Assembly (NCBI RefSeq): GCF_021018805.1
Contig: NC_086254.1
Coordinates: 23,931,300 to 23,995,299 of the forward strand
Origin: Prinia subflava
Lineage: Eukaryota; Chordata; Aves; Passeriformes; Cisticolidae
Direction of reading: 5' to 3'
Length of the DNA: 64,000 nucleotides
Positions within the stretch are counted from its first letter, which is position 1, and the number at the start of each line of letters is the position of its first letter. The notes below the pieces were generated by a model. That model was not told the DNA's origin. It made no database searches and was given only the letters and a program-made list of their open reading frames with translations. A program made the translations under genes and the position numbers. Positions 12,754 to 35,500 of the stretch are shown piece after piece.

Positions 12754-12944
12754 ACGGGGCTGGCACAGTGGGGCTTTCACCAGGTGAATTCCCTTTCTCC
12801 CAAGGAGGAGTTGCCTTGGACCAGTCTCCCCAGACGCCTTCCAAGGTGAAAATTTCACTTTCGAGACGTGGTCAGAGGTGCTGGTGAGGTCTGGCACCTC
12901 AGGAGAGTTCCAAGAACACAACAGACCTAGGAAATGTGGCAGAA

Positions 12945-15345
12945 CATACTTGGTTTAAAAAACTTGATAATAATTTAATACAAATTATGAAGTCTCACCA
13001 AAAAAATACAATTAATGCTCCTCTCAATGTTATTAACACAAAAAATGCATTTAATAACTGAGTTTCCTTTCTTGAAGGAAAATAACTGCAAGAGAAGAAA
13101 GCAAAAGTTTCTTCCTCATTTCAAGACAGATTTTCTGAGGAGTGACTCAGTATTTTCATGTAACTGAACACAAATTTGGATTTGGTTATTGGCAGCTTCT
13201 CCCTCTCCCCCTGCAATGCGAGGATGGTGAAAGGTCAAGTGAACATGAAATTCCAGGCAACTCCTTTTAAGCTTTAAAAGCAAGACACAGAAACCAGTTT
13301 TGCAAAACACCAAGTCTATATTTACATCCACATGTAATAATATACTCAACTAAAGTGAAATACATCATAAATTAAATGAGTAATGTGTGCCTGCTGCTTG
13401 CCGACTTCCGGTCCCAACAATTAAAATAGAACAAAATGGAATGAAATAAATACATTTAAAAAAGAAAAAAAAAGGGAAAAAAAATCGACAATTTGTACCT
13501 CTATATATGCACTGTTATTTCCAAAGGAACATACAAAACCAGTAGTATCCCAATAGTTAATACTGACAGGCAAAGTGTGGTGGTGCTGCCATGGAATGGA
13601 GGCTTCAGGTCCATTTTTCCATTCCAACCCCCAAAAAAAAAAGCCTTGAGGGAAACTGTACCAGCATGAAGGGAGAATAAAAACAAACAAGCCTCAGGTC
13701 TGTTTGCTGCAACACGTTAAAAATGAGCCCTGCCCCGTGTGGCACAGAGCAGCTCCAGCCAGAGAGAGAGAGATCACACACAAAAATAGATTAACCCTTT
13801 TCCAAGTGAATTCATCTTCAAAAAATAGGCTATAAAAGTGCAAAACTAGGGAAACAAAAATCTAGGTTATGTACATATGGCTCAGCTTATGAACAGGAAA
13901 ACAGGTCAATAGTGTACAATTTCCTGATACACAGCACTTCATTCCACTGCCAGCTTACAGAGACATTAAAAACCAGTCCCATTCACAGGAACTGAGACAA
14001 CTGGAACATCTCAAGTTGCATAATGAAAAAACAAAGAGTTTCTAGGGTTTTGCTATTTTACATTTGCTGTAGGAGGGGAGAGAGAAAAACGAACAGTGCA
14101 AAATATTTAATTGTTTTGTTTTACTAAAAATATATGGAAGTCAAAGCCAGGTACAGAAGGAATTAACTCTTAACTACAACTTCATGAGAAGAAACGAGGA
14201 AGGCAAGGCAAAATATGCAACAGTTCTGCTTTACTGGCTGGTAACTGGCCATCTTCCCTTTACAAAAATTAAACTGCATGTGCATTAGAAAAAACTCTTG
14301 TTGTCGTCACAAAAAAATAAAAGGAGATATTCTCCCATTTACAGGATATTTCTCACTCATTTTAAACACCCAGTAGATGCTAAAACTTGACATCAAGAAG
14401 CTTCCAAGCACAGTCAGGCAGGCTCCATCACAGCCACATCCCTTTTGAAGTCTGGAGAACCCAAATTTGTATTTCAAGGCTGTTGTTTGAGACTTTACAG
14501 CTTTGGACAAAGGTGCAAAGGAGTTTTTTTTCTCTAAATGTGGCTGTGTGGAGCTCAGTACAGAACAAACATTTGAAACGTGGAGGTTATTATTGTTTCT
14601 CAAGCAAGTCCCAGGGATTTTCTGTTTGGATGGTGGCAGAGGTGTTCGCTCTTGAGCAGCTCCTCTGAAGAACAGCAACCAGTGCCGAGAGAAGAATCCA
14701 GCCACATTTCAGGAAATCCAAAATGTCAAGTATTGCCTCATGCTTGCATTTCAATCCGTGCTGGAAGCAGAGCCCTCCAGCACGTCCTGGTCCTCACCCA
14801 GCCAAGGCAGAGCAGTGTCAGCACCGTCGCTTCAACGCTCACAACATCTGAACCCGACACTTGCAGACAGTTTATTTGGAACTTGGTTTAAAAAACTAAC
14901 ATAGTTCAACAGGAAAAAAAAACCAACGTGAGAAACTTTCACTTTTATGAAAAAGGAGCATTACGCCAACAGGATTTTCAACTTCAATATTTACAGTTTA
15001 CCTGAGGTGCAACGATATATAATCTTTCCAAGAGAAACTCTTCAGCAGCGCTCAAGTATGTAAAAATAGAACTCCTACCTAATATTTGGTCAATTAATTC
15101 TAATGAAAAATACTCAAAAGTCAAGGTCAAGATATACATTCTCCACACACCTTCATAACCCAACTGTTTAGACTACTTTGTATGGCTATTTGGTACAAAA
15201 TGTTAAAAGAACCAATATTATAAAACTGTAGTGTTTCTATATACAGTACAATCACAGCTTAGTTCAGTAGCTTTCACCATCTTCTCTTCCTCAGGGGATG
15301 AACTGCAGGTGTAATTCCATGGAATATGCACTGGTGTCCTCAGAC
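12945..15345 (-). other. ZNF217: Predicted ZNF217 terminal 3'UTR exon
   Basis: This AT-rich, non-coding stretch of about 2.4 kb starts at the strong acceptor. It ends at a plausible poly(A) site: ATTAAA on the minus strand at 12979-12974, followed by a GU-rich stretch (TCTGTTGTGTTCTTGG, about 12926-12911). AATAAA on the minus strand near 14868-14873 is a possible internal site. The base composition changes sharply to GC-rich intergenic DNA just below 12.9 kb. Confidence 0.5.
12974..12979 (-). terminator. Candidate poly(A) signal (ATTAAA) of ZNF217
   Basis: ATTAAA is the commonest variant of the poly(A) signal. It is followed at a typical distance by a GU-rich element, and the 3'UTR-like composition stops here. 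Confidence 0.4.
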
Positions 15346-16490
15346 CTGGGGAGAAAAAAGAGGAATAGAGATCAAGTTTGTGGTGCACGGCTCTAAAATG
15401 GTACAGCACAGTTTTTGTTGTGAGGAGTGTCCCTGTAACAAAGGGAATTCCAATCCTTGCTAAAGAATGATTCTGCCATGGAGGCTGAGCTGCCAGCTTT
15501 ATCTAGCAAATAAAGTCTGCTTTGGAAGATGCTCAGCACCAAGAAGAATTTCAGACATGAAATCAAGTTAACAACACAACCAGACACATCCGTGCTTAGC
15601 AGGGGGACAATGAGAGCAGTAAGATTAGAATACCATGAAATAAAAGTGTTTTAAAAGCTGTCGACTCAATGTCAGAGAGCTCTGCTCCCAAAATCTTTCC
15701 ATAAAATTTTGTGTGCTGGCCCAGGGTGCTACAGCATTCCAGAAATACTCCTTAAGTATTTCTCTTAAGAGGGAAATTATCTGTGGCTCTGGGTTAGAGA
15801 AAGGCCATCAGGTTATTAATTTCCAGTCCTGCAGAGCTCTCCTGGGCTGAGCTGTGAAGGGTGCTCAGGTCTCAGACACAGCTGCAGCACTGAGGAGATG
15901 AACCCACAGCACCAGGCACAGCTTTCAGTCCCTCCCCGGGTTAAACAGAGGGAAAACCCCCTGGAATCACCTCTGGATCACAACCAGCAGCTGCCCAGGA
16001 GCTGCCAGGAAGCCCTCCTGGACCCACCCACCCCGGAGCTGTGGTCTGAGCAGTCCTGAGTGCCCAGCAGGGGCAGCCTGAGCAGGGTCTGCACCTTCAG
16101 GGGGCCCAAAACACAACCCCAGGAGCCAGGACTGTGCCACAGGCACCTCCTCACTGCCTCCCCACACCTCAGGGACTGACTGAACTCCGACTTCCTGACT
16201 GCACTTTGACTTCCACTGAACACTGCCCACTGGAATTATAACTAATTAATGTATTTACCTAGTGCCACCCTCCCATTTCTCTTCAAAAAGGCACATCCTG
16301 TACCTCTCAAACAAACCATTCCCACCCCACCAAACAATCAGTGCTGCCACCCAGCACTCGGTGATTTTACAAGAGGGAGGAAATTTTTATCTTTCTGGGC
16401 TCAGACTTTCACGAGCTCCCTTCACGCTGTGCAGGAACCTTCGATGCCACCAGCACCTCGTGCAACATTAGCTCAGAAGGGTTTATTTAC
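15346..16490 (-). other. Predicted intron in the ZNF217 3'UTR
   Basis: Fourteen bases after the stop, the minus strand reads CACAAAG|GTAAAT (exon end 16491). A strong acceptor, CTTTTTTCTCCCCAG|GTCTG, lies at 15347/15346. Splicing here would join the stop-codon exon to a long AT-rich terminal exon. The junction is under 50 bases past the stop, so nonsense-mediated decay would not be expected. An AATAAA at 16487-16482 offers an alternative early poly(A) site if the intron is kept. Confidence 0.5.
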
Positions 16491-16504
16491 CTTTGTGGAG
16501 TGAT

Positions 16505-26533
<10,029 letters not shown>

Positions 26534-26534
26534 C

Positions 26535-29500
26535 TGGGGAAGAGAGAAAAGAGTTAGTCAGACCTTTCAAATGAGAACTATTGTCTCCCAAATAATGAAA
26601 ATATTAGGGCTGGGAACCATCAAGTGTTTTAGAACAAAGTGTATTTTTAACAGCCAGTGAGGGATAGGTAGAAGGTACCTGGGTCACTTTTCTACCTGCC
26701 ACAGTTGAAATAAGTTTGGTTTTAAACATCCCTCTGTTTACAACTGTTATTTCTTTGCAAGACCTTTTCTGTCCCTTCAAAACCTGCTCTTACCCAGTTA
26801 CATAAATCTGCTGAAACCGTATTTCAGTGCACTCCTGAATTCATAGCAAACGAGTCGCCCAAGTAACCTTTCCTTGAACCTGTAAAACCACAGCAGACTC
26901 ACTTGTTTGTCCTCCAAAGGCTGTTCAGCAAAATGGCTTTTTTTTTTTTTTTTTTTTTTTAAAGAACAAAACCCAGACAGCTTGAAATCAGCTTTTCTAG
27001 TTCTGGTACACAGGGAGTGTCAGCACAAATCTCTGTATTAATAACATTCACCAGTCCCACTACTCAAAGCTTTCCTTATCACCCACAAATTTACTGTATC
27101 TGTGACAATCCTGGGCTTGTACAATAGAAACATCTCAAATTTTTGTATGAATTAATGATACTGTTTCTTGAACAATGGTTTAGCATTTAAATCATCTAAG
27201 AGGCCAACTATTACATTATAAAAACAAAATTCTACTTTCAAAGTGGCACAAAAAACGATTTTTGATTATACTCACGAAGGAAAGTTTAATAGTCCACAGG
27301 ATTAAAAAGGATTATTAATATAGTGAATCACAACTTCAATTTAAATCTCTGAGTCTACTGAGCTATATTGCCTGCTAGCAGCAACTCATGGGCCATCACT
27401 TTGGGCTGAAAAATTATAGTTTTATGGAGTTCAGGGCTCCAGCTGATGAAATTTTTGGGTAAAGGAGAAGTCCAGCAACCTAATACAAGACTAATATAAA
27501 CTGCAGAAGAATAATTCTGAGACATTTCCAAATAAAGTAATAACTAATGAAAAGAATTCATTCAAAATCTGACTCAAACTTTGGCAAATTATTTCCTAAG
27601 AGTCTGCTGGCCAGTGACCACATGACTTGAATTAATATGTCCCCAAACACATTATGCTCTATAACTCTTAGAGCAGAAAACAGCATGGACACAGTTGGGC
27701 TTTAAAATTCACCTCAATTTCCACCTCTGCCTTGCTTTTCTATGGAAAAAAAATAAACATTTTGTTTTATTTGACCCAAAGAAAGGACAACAGTTCAACC
27801 CCAGTCTGCAATAGATCGGGCTGTCGGGTTTCCACGATAAAAATGCAATTATCAGTTGGCTTTCAGTTATTTCTGGTCAGAGTTGGCTCTGGACAGAAGA
27901 AGTGGTCTTGAGCCATTAAATCTTAAACATTTCAGCAGAAATCAGGCAAGAGAAGCAGCAGAGGAAGGAAACAGCACACACTGGCAGGAGTCATGGATCC
28001 AGCATCTCAAACACTTCATCCACTTCCTGCAGCCTTGCCCTGAGAACACTCCTTGCTTTTCATTTGAAAAGTCAGCACCTCCTTTCCCATCATGCAGACC
28101 ACAAGATCCTGGGGCCTAATGAACATGGGTAAAAATAGAAAATAAAATAGGAAATAAAACACCACCACACCAGAATGCCAGGAACAGAAGAAAATTATTG
28201 TTACCAGCTGTTTGTTTTTCATTTTTTTTTTCTGTTTCTCCAAAGCTTGAAGTCTCTTCACTGCCCAGTCCTGTAACCCAGGTTTACATAATCAGCACAA
28301 TTAATAGCAAGAATTTTCTGGGGGTTTTTATCCCAAGTTGTTTCAGGCCTGGGCCAAAGACTTATCTCAAGTTAAACACAAATGCAGGATCTTGCAAGGT
28401 AAGGTGGAGTGTAAGAGGGAACAAATTACTGCTGATGGCGACAGAACCTGCATTTTCTGCAGCCAAAGTCTCTTTTCTAACTACGCCCTTTATCCCCATT
28501 TTCAGTTTTATCACTGCCATGATTAACACTTCCTCTCTGCAGAATGAATCAAAACTCTCCTGTAGCAGGCAGGTTCGGGCTGTGGGGTGACACTTCTGCT
28601 TCTCCTGCAGCCTTTGCCTTTCTCCTTCCCCACTCAGCTCAGACCTTCCCTCACTCCCACGGGCAGGTGAAGGAGCCAGAACCAAAGTTTGAAGCTCAAG
28701 CATTCAAAAAACTTTTTCCCTTTTGTAAAACATCAGGAAACAACATATCAAAGGCTGCTGGTTAGCATGTTTTATACTTCATGTTTCAACTTGCCTTTTT
28801 GTTCTATTTCTACTGGAGTTTTAAGAGGTATTTTTTACCCAACATGCTACAGCAGAGCTCAGTGAGTATCTGTCTGCAAATAACTAGAGTTTCAAATGTA
28901 AAAAAAAATTAAAAAAAAAAATCCAGGCAAGATTAAAAAAGTGGAACAAACTGAAGGGTTGAGTGCATTTGCTTTCAGAGCCATAGGGAAGTGCTCTGCA
29001 GGAAGAAGTGTAAAAATCATGGTACAGAGAGGCCAGAGGCTTTTCTGGGGCAAGAAGGCAGATCCAAAGGGCAGTGCCTGAAGTCCCAGTGAGCTGCTGG
29101 GACTCTTCAGCCACCACTTCCTCACTCATGTCTACAAACAGAAAAAGCCAATTAAGGTTTGTTACGCTCCCACTTTGTGGCACTACAACAAATACACAGC
29201 AGAGCAACAAGAATGAAGTCACTGGAGAAAGGAAACAAGATGAGAAGCAGCAAAATCCACCCTCAGTGCCCCGTCCTTGGTGGCATTCCGGGGTGAGGGA
29301 GAAGGAAGCTCCTTCTAGCATGGGCCACCACACATGGCCCTACCCAAACCCAGCCTAGGATAAAACCAACACTGACACAGCCACAGCTCCAGAATTGTTC
29401 AGAATTCAAACACCAGGCAAAGATCACATCTAGGGAAGGGCCCAGGCTGGTCATTGATGGGTGAAAAATCCACCTCAATCAACCAATCAATCACATTTTC

Positions 29501-32500
29501 TCTGATAAGCCTTTGGAAACAGGGCTGCTTCAATCCCATCTCATCTCCCTGCAAACAAAACCTGTCCTCACAACCACACAAATACAGTGTACAACCAACA
29601 GCTGAGCCATGAGGGGAGTTCAGCAGGAGCCTGCAGCCAATTGTGGTGGCTATCAAAAGGTTTGAAACCCTTTGGAGACTCCATCAGAGCACTCTGCACC
29701 CTCCACTGAGCTGTGCTGTGCTCAGTACTCTCCCTGCTTTTCAGAGAGGCTCTGAAGAGTTCTGAGAACCAGCCACAGCTCATCCTCTAGGCAGCACTGC
29801 AGACAGAGCAAGATATTCCTGTTCCAGGAATCTGAAATGCCTCTCTGCTGCTCCTGCTCTTGGATACACAGGAGAGAGCACCTACAGACCGGGGAAAAAA
29901 CTGCAGGTAGCATTTCTGAAGGAAAGTGCAGATGCAAGTAGACAGGAATGTATTACAGCTGAGAAAAAGAAAGAACACAAGCACTGGAGTCAGGAGGTGA
30001 GTTAGAAAGCTCTGGTCTTATTCTGTATCTGGTGATTACACACTTCACTCTGATTAGACCCGTGGCTTTTACAAGTAGGCAGGATTTCATGCTCTCGCTG
30101 CTCAGACAAGCCAACACATGCCAGAACTACAGCCCAAATATCCCCACCAGGATTTTATCCATTAGCAGCAAACCTTTCTTCCTACCGTAGATAATATGCC
30201 TTGGATTTGAGGACCAAAAATGCTGATTAATTACATTCCTGTTATTCCAAACCTTGTAGGCAGCAGGAAAACTGTGCAGGGTTGTCTCAATTCTGTTGCT
30301 TCCTTGGAAAAGTGGACAACCTGCAACACTGTGGCTATGGCTGAAGGCCTGTGCAGGAACTCAATAAATAAAACACAGTACCTGCACTGCTGCCTTCTTT
30401 CATTTTCAGAAGACAAAGGAGTATCAGAGATACTGAGTAAAGGAGCAGAACAAAACAGGAAATCCTTCCTTCCAACAGCTGAACAGCGATAAACTGGCTA
30501 CAGATGAACTCAAGGTTGAAAATAAAGAATGACTTATCCCCCTCAGAATGCAAACCAAGAATTGCCACTTGTGACTTCCCTGCCCATCTGGAAATGCCCC
30601 CTGTCCCTCCTGCCCAGCCCAGGGTGCCACCTACTGCAACCAGAAATATATTTCAGCTGAGAAGAAAGAATAAAACTACTGGAGAAGTTTTAGGCTGAGC
30701 ATTTAGCAAACTTCAGCTCACGAGTGAGCCATCCCTGGTTGAGCATTTCAGCAGGTTCACAGTGTTATCATTATATTTACAAACACCACAAAACACCCAT
30801 GAAGATTCCACTGGACAGATGAGAACATCTTGTTTTCATTGCACTTGCCACACAACCTGAGAACCACACCAAAACCCTCCTGCATATAAATGCACTATTA
30901 AACCAGAGGAAAGTTTAATTAAGTGCCTGTAGAGGAATTTAATTTATTTTTATTAAATTACACAACCCAAGACAACATATTACAGTCCTGAAGATTTCTT
31001 TGGGAAATGACCTATCAGGAGTAATTTTATTGCATTTCTACTTCCTGCATTTCAAAATTTCCACGAATATGTAATAAAAACTCTAGACACACCTTTTCAG
31101 AGAATAGTAAAGTCTAACCATTGAATTTCCCATTTTAAACCCATTACACTGGGAATAACAGTAGCATGGCAAGTCTTAGGATAAACAACTATTCTGTGCT
31201 AATTCTGTGCTGCAAAACTATTGTTAAACTGTTAAAAGCAACCTGGAACAATTACAGAAGTTAAAAAGCAGTTGCTGCAACACTTTCTGAAAAAGAGAAG
31301 TGAGAAAACTTGAAGAGTTACAGCTAATTCCAGAACACTTAAGTTACTTTTCTTCTCTGGCAGACAAAAATTCAGACACAACTACCTCACCAAACTCAGA
31401 CTCTCAAATTCAAGGCCAGCAGCAAAATTATCACTGTTTAGCTGACCAGCTTCTTCCAGCTGCTGCAAATCAACCACCTTAATTTTTACTGAGTCCACTG
31501 GACTTGGGAAATGTATAAGCAACTCTCATTTCCACTTAAAAAAAAAAAACCCTACCGTTTTCCTCATGTTTCAAGAAGTTTCAGGATATTAAGAGTCATT
31601 TTACATGAACTGTTCTTTCCTCTTGGTGTGTTTATGCCCCAGAACAGATTGCTGGTAAATAGATTTTACACTGCTGATTGCTTATTGGAAATTCCAAGTT
31701 TAACACCCTTTTTTAATTCCAATTTCCAAGATTTACTATAGTTGTTCCAGTCCTACCAAAGGACCATAGATAAAACAAACCAGTTAACATCACTTTTAAC
31801 AACACCTCGCTGGGACCACAAATAAAACCTTATGGATGTTATCTGTTTTATCTGGGCACAGCTGTATTCAGGTGTTAACACTGATCACAGGCAGAGCAGC
31901 TCACACATAAATAAATACAGCTTCAAACCCTGAAATAAAACCTGAGCTCAGGCTGAACTTCAAACTTACCTAGAACATTTTTTAATATACATATACATCA
32001 CTGCATAAAGCTAAGGCAGCTGCACCACACCTATGAAGTTGAGCACAAATAGCAACCTTAAATAGATCCTAACAAATTTAGGAGCTCCAGATTTTGGGGT
32101 GCCCCTGGAGTGTCCTGGCTGAGCGTGGTGTCTGCACAAGCCACCAGTGACCCCAGCTCCGTGCTGGGAGCAGCTCTGGTGTGCCCTGGCAGTGCTAAGC
32201 TCCCACACTCAGCCAGAAAGTGAAGCCAAGGGTCACTGTGAGGTTCTCACTCACCAGCTGTCCCAAAAGGTGAGTCAGATTTCCAAAATCCACGGCGTGG
32301 AATTTGGGGTTTGTCTGCAGGTAGCAGGGGTTTGTGGAACCGCGGCACTTCCTCCCTGCGCTTCGGCAGAATCGCGTGTGTCACACCTCGGCAGGAGGGG
32401 GTTTCCTCCGGGAGCAGAAATGTCCCTGCCACCCCAACCTGAGCAAGGGACAATCCCCCATTTTAGGGAAGATGATGCAGTATTTGCTCCACAGACCATG

Positions 32501-35500
32501 ACCTTGTTTCCCAAAGAATACAAGTGTCCATTGCCTGCGCCTCAAGTGAAAACACTGGAAAATTAACAAAGCCAGCTCAGATAAAACCTGATTTTGCAGC
32601 CCAGCACAGGAGCCAAGAATTATTCCTCATTACTGGACATTCTGCTGCTTTCTAGGGAGGGAGAGAGCTACTCCCATCTGGAACAGGAGATCATTCCACA
32701 CAACTTCCCAGAGTATTCTGTTAGTGGAGGAGCACGAGAGCAATCCCACCGCTGCTCCTCAGCCACACCGAGCCTTTTATACCAACTGTGCAAGCACAAA
32801 AGTGTTTTTAATACTTTGTTAACAGTTCAGCCTGATAAAGAACTAACACGAGCACTTGTAAAGGAAATGGAGATTCAGGGGGAGGAAGGGGAGGAAGAGA
32901 GTTGTTTGTTTCAGTTGCAGGAAAGATCAAAACGAAGATGTTCAGGTTGAAAAGAGAACATAAAAGATGACCCTAAACTGGAATTTCCACTCCCTCCATC
33001 TGCAAATTTAAGTCCTGCTCGTTAGTCTTCATCCTTCAGGCCTGAAGATTTCAAAGTTATCCTAAACTTCAACTCTTAGAAGGGTTTTCATGGCTTATCC
33101 TTTTTATCCTAAGAGACACTCAGTTACAGTCCTTTCTAACAACACAACAAATATTTCCAACACAAAGATCCTAAAACCATTCACAAAAACACAACCAGAG
33201 TGAGACATACACACAATTCCAGACTGTTATTATCCAGGCTTTTCTGCACACACACTTCAGAAAGATTTTGTGTTGAAAGCCCTTTTGTAGTCAGATAAAA
33301 CAGACACACATGCGAGTCATTTTCCCCCTGAAGTCTCGCAAACAGGATTTTAATCACCAGTGGAAAATAACTCATGGTTAATAATGAACAATATTAGGAA
33401 AACTCCCTCCCCCCATCTCAGACATCTATACTAATAAAAACAAAGGATATCCTCTTTCTCTATAAAACCTTTTCCTGTGGAGTCCCTTTTTCTTGAAGGC
33501 TATATGTCTACCAGGGTTTTGGCAGAGGATGGATGAGCTGAGTGTGTCTCCTCAGAGAACTGAATGCCTCTTCTATCAAAAGATGTAATTAGGCCTTTTA
33601 AAGCAGGGAACGTATAAGCTTGCAGCATTTTGCACATGTTTTTCCTCCACTGAGCAAGAGCAAATATAAAAGAGACTAATTCTTGGCATTAAAGGAGGAA
33701 GCACTACAAGTATTGACTTTTAAAGTTCAGAAGGACTGCTAAAACTGCCAGATTTTTTTCTTTTCCCTCTGATTAGGAGAGAATTTCTCAGGAACCACAA
33801 AACCAAAGTGTACTTTAGACAACAGAATTGGTCAATACCTGTTGTAGAAAAGCTGAAAGACACAAGAATAATCCTATTTTAAATAAGTCTGGGACACATT
33901 TCACCACTGCTGCAGGATGATGCAACTTCATTAAATCAAGAAGTTACATGCACTTAAACTGGCAATGACCCCTTACCTTACAAAACAGTTTATTGTTCTC
34001 TCCACAGCAGGTAAAGGCTCTCGGTGGAATGAGTGATACATTTTTATTGTTGAGTCAGTCTCACCTTACACAGACTGCCTTGTATGTTTAGTCTTGGTTT
34101 TCATTTAAAAGAAGGTATTTTCAGAGACCTTAAAAGCAAATTTGACTTCTTTACTTCTTTGGCAGGGGGATGTAAGGTCTCTCCAATAGCCACAACTACA
34201 AAGAAGTGGTAAATTCACTTTACCAAATTAGATTTAATTCCTTATTACTCAAGAGCCAAGAGTTCCTCTGTAGCAATTACAGGCAAGTTGCATCCCTTTG
34301 GGCAGCACAGGTAAAATAACAGGAAAAGAGATTATTTTATCTCCCTGAATGTGAGAGAAGTGGTCACTTCCAAGGAGTTCCCTTTGTTAATGTGCCCTAG
34401 TGCCCTCACCTGGCTTCAAGTCTGAATCCAGCTCTCACCCAGCACAGCTCAAACTGCTGCCCCTTGGAAGGAACAGAGGAATTTCTGATCCCTGTCCTCT
34501 GCAGGGCACTTGGAAGTGTCTCTCTCAAACACAACCACAATTAAGAGCTTGCAGAAATCAGTCTTGAAAGATGGGAGAAGATACTGAGTCTAGGGAAAAG
34601 ACAATTACTTGTAGTTCAGTCATCCCCTGGAGCAGCATCTGAAGGGACTAAAACAGAAAAGTGACAGGAACAGACACTTCCAAAAGCTGCCTCCTTTCTC
34701 CCATGCAGGTGGGAGATCTTCCAGAGGCTGATGGAGACTTTTTAATTCCCCAGCCTCACATCATCCCTCCCCAGAGGGCTGCAGGGATGTGAGGATGTAT
34801 CCTGGGCTGCACAGGGCCAAGCTGGCCTGTAAAGCAGAGGCAGCATCTGCAAGAAACTGAGCTTCCTAAAAGGCAATTTCAGGCCCCAATTTTACCAGCA
34901 AAAGAACAAAAAACAAGTTAGAAACAAACAGGAAAGGTGAACAGAACTGAGGCTTCTCCGGGCCACCTTTCCATCCATTTTTCCTTACATCCATTTTTCC
35001 TTACACTGTAGCAGACATCAGTCCTTGGTGTCAATCTGAGCAATTCTAATTTGCTTCTTCCTGAGTACCACAGGAGAGGCTGAGAGAAGCCCAGGATTGC
35101 ACCCACCCAGCTCTCTGCTATCACAATAAAGTGTGAGCACACACAAAGGCCTCAGCTTCCCTGATGCAGCTCAGAGGCAAACTACACTCCCTTTATTACA
35201 GTGAGAAATGCAAGTGTACCTATTGCGCATAAACAAACTCAGACTTTGATACTTTTAGTTACATAAAATCTGCAGCACATAGAAAAGCACCATCCAGTCA
35301 ATTATTCACTTCTGCTTGGATGGTTTTCTGCTCCAATCTTGAAGTCACCCTGATCTACATAGACTTCCCTGCATATTCTAACCACATTTCCTCTTGTACT
35401 TACTTTTGAAATCCTCAAGGCAGCCTGATAAGCAATTCCACCTCATTGTGTTTCCAGACATGTATGTCACCTATATTTTTAATTTCAAACTCATTTTTCC

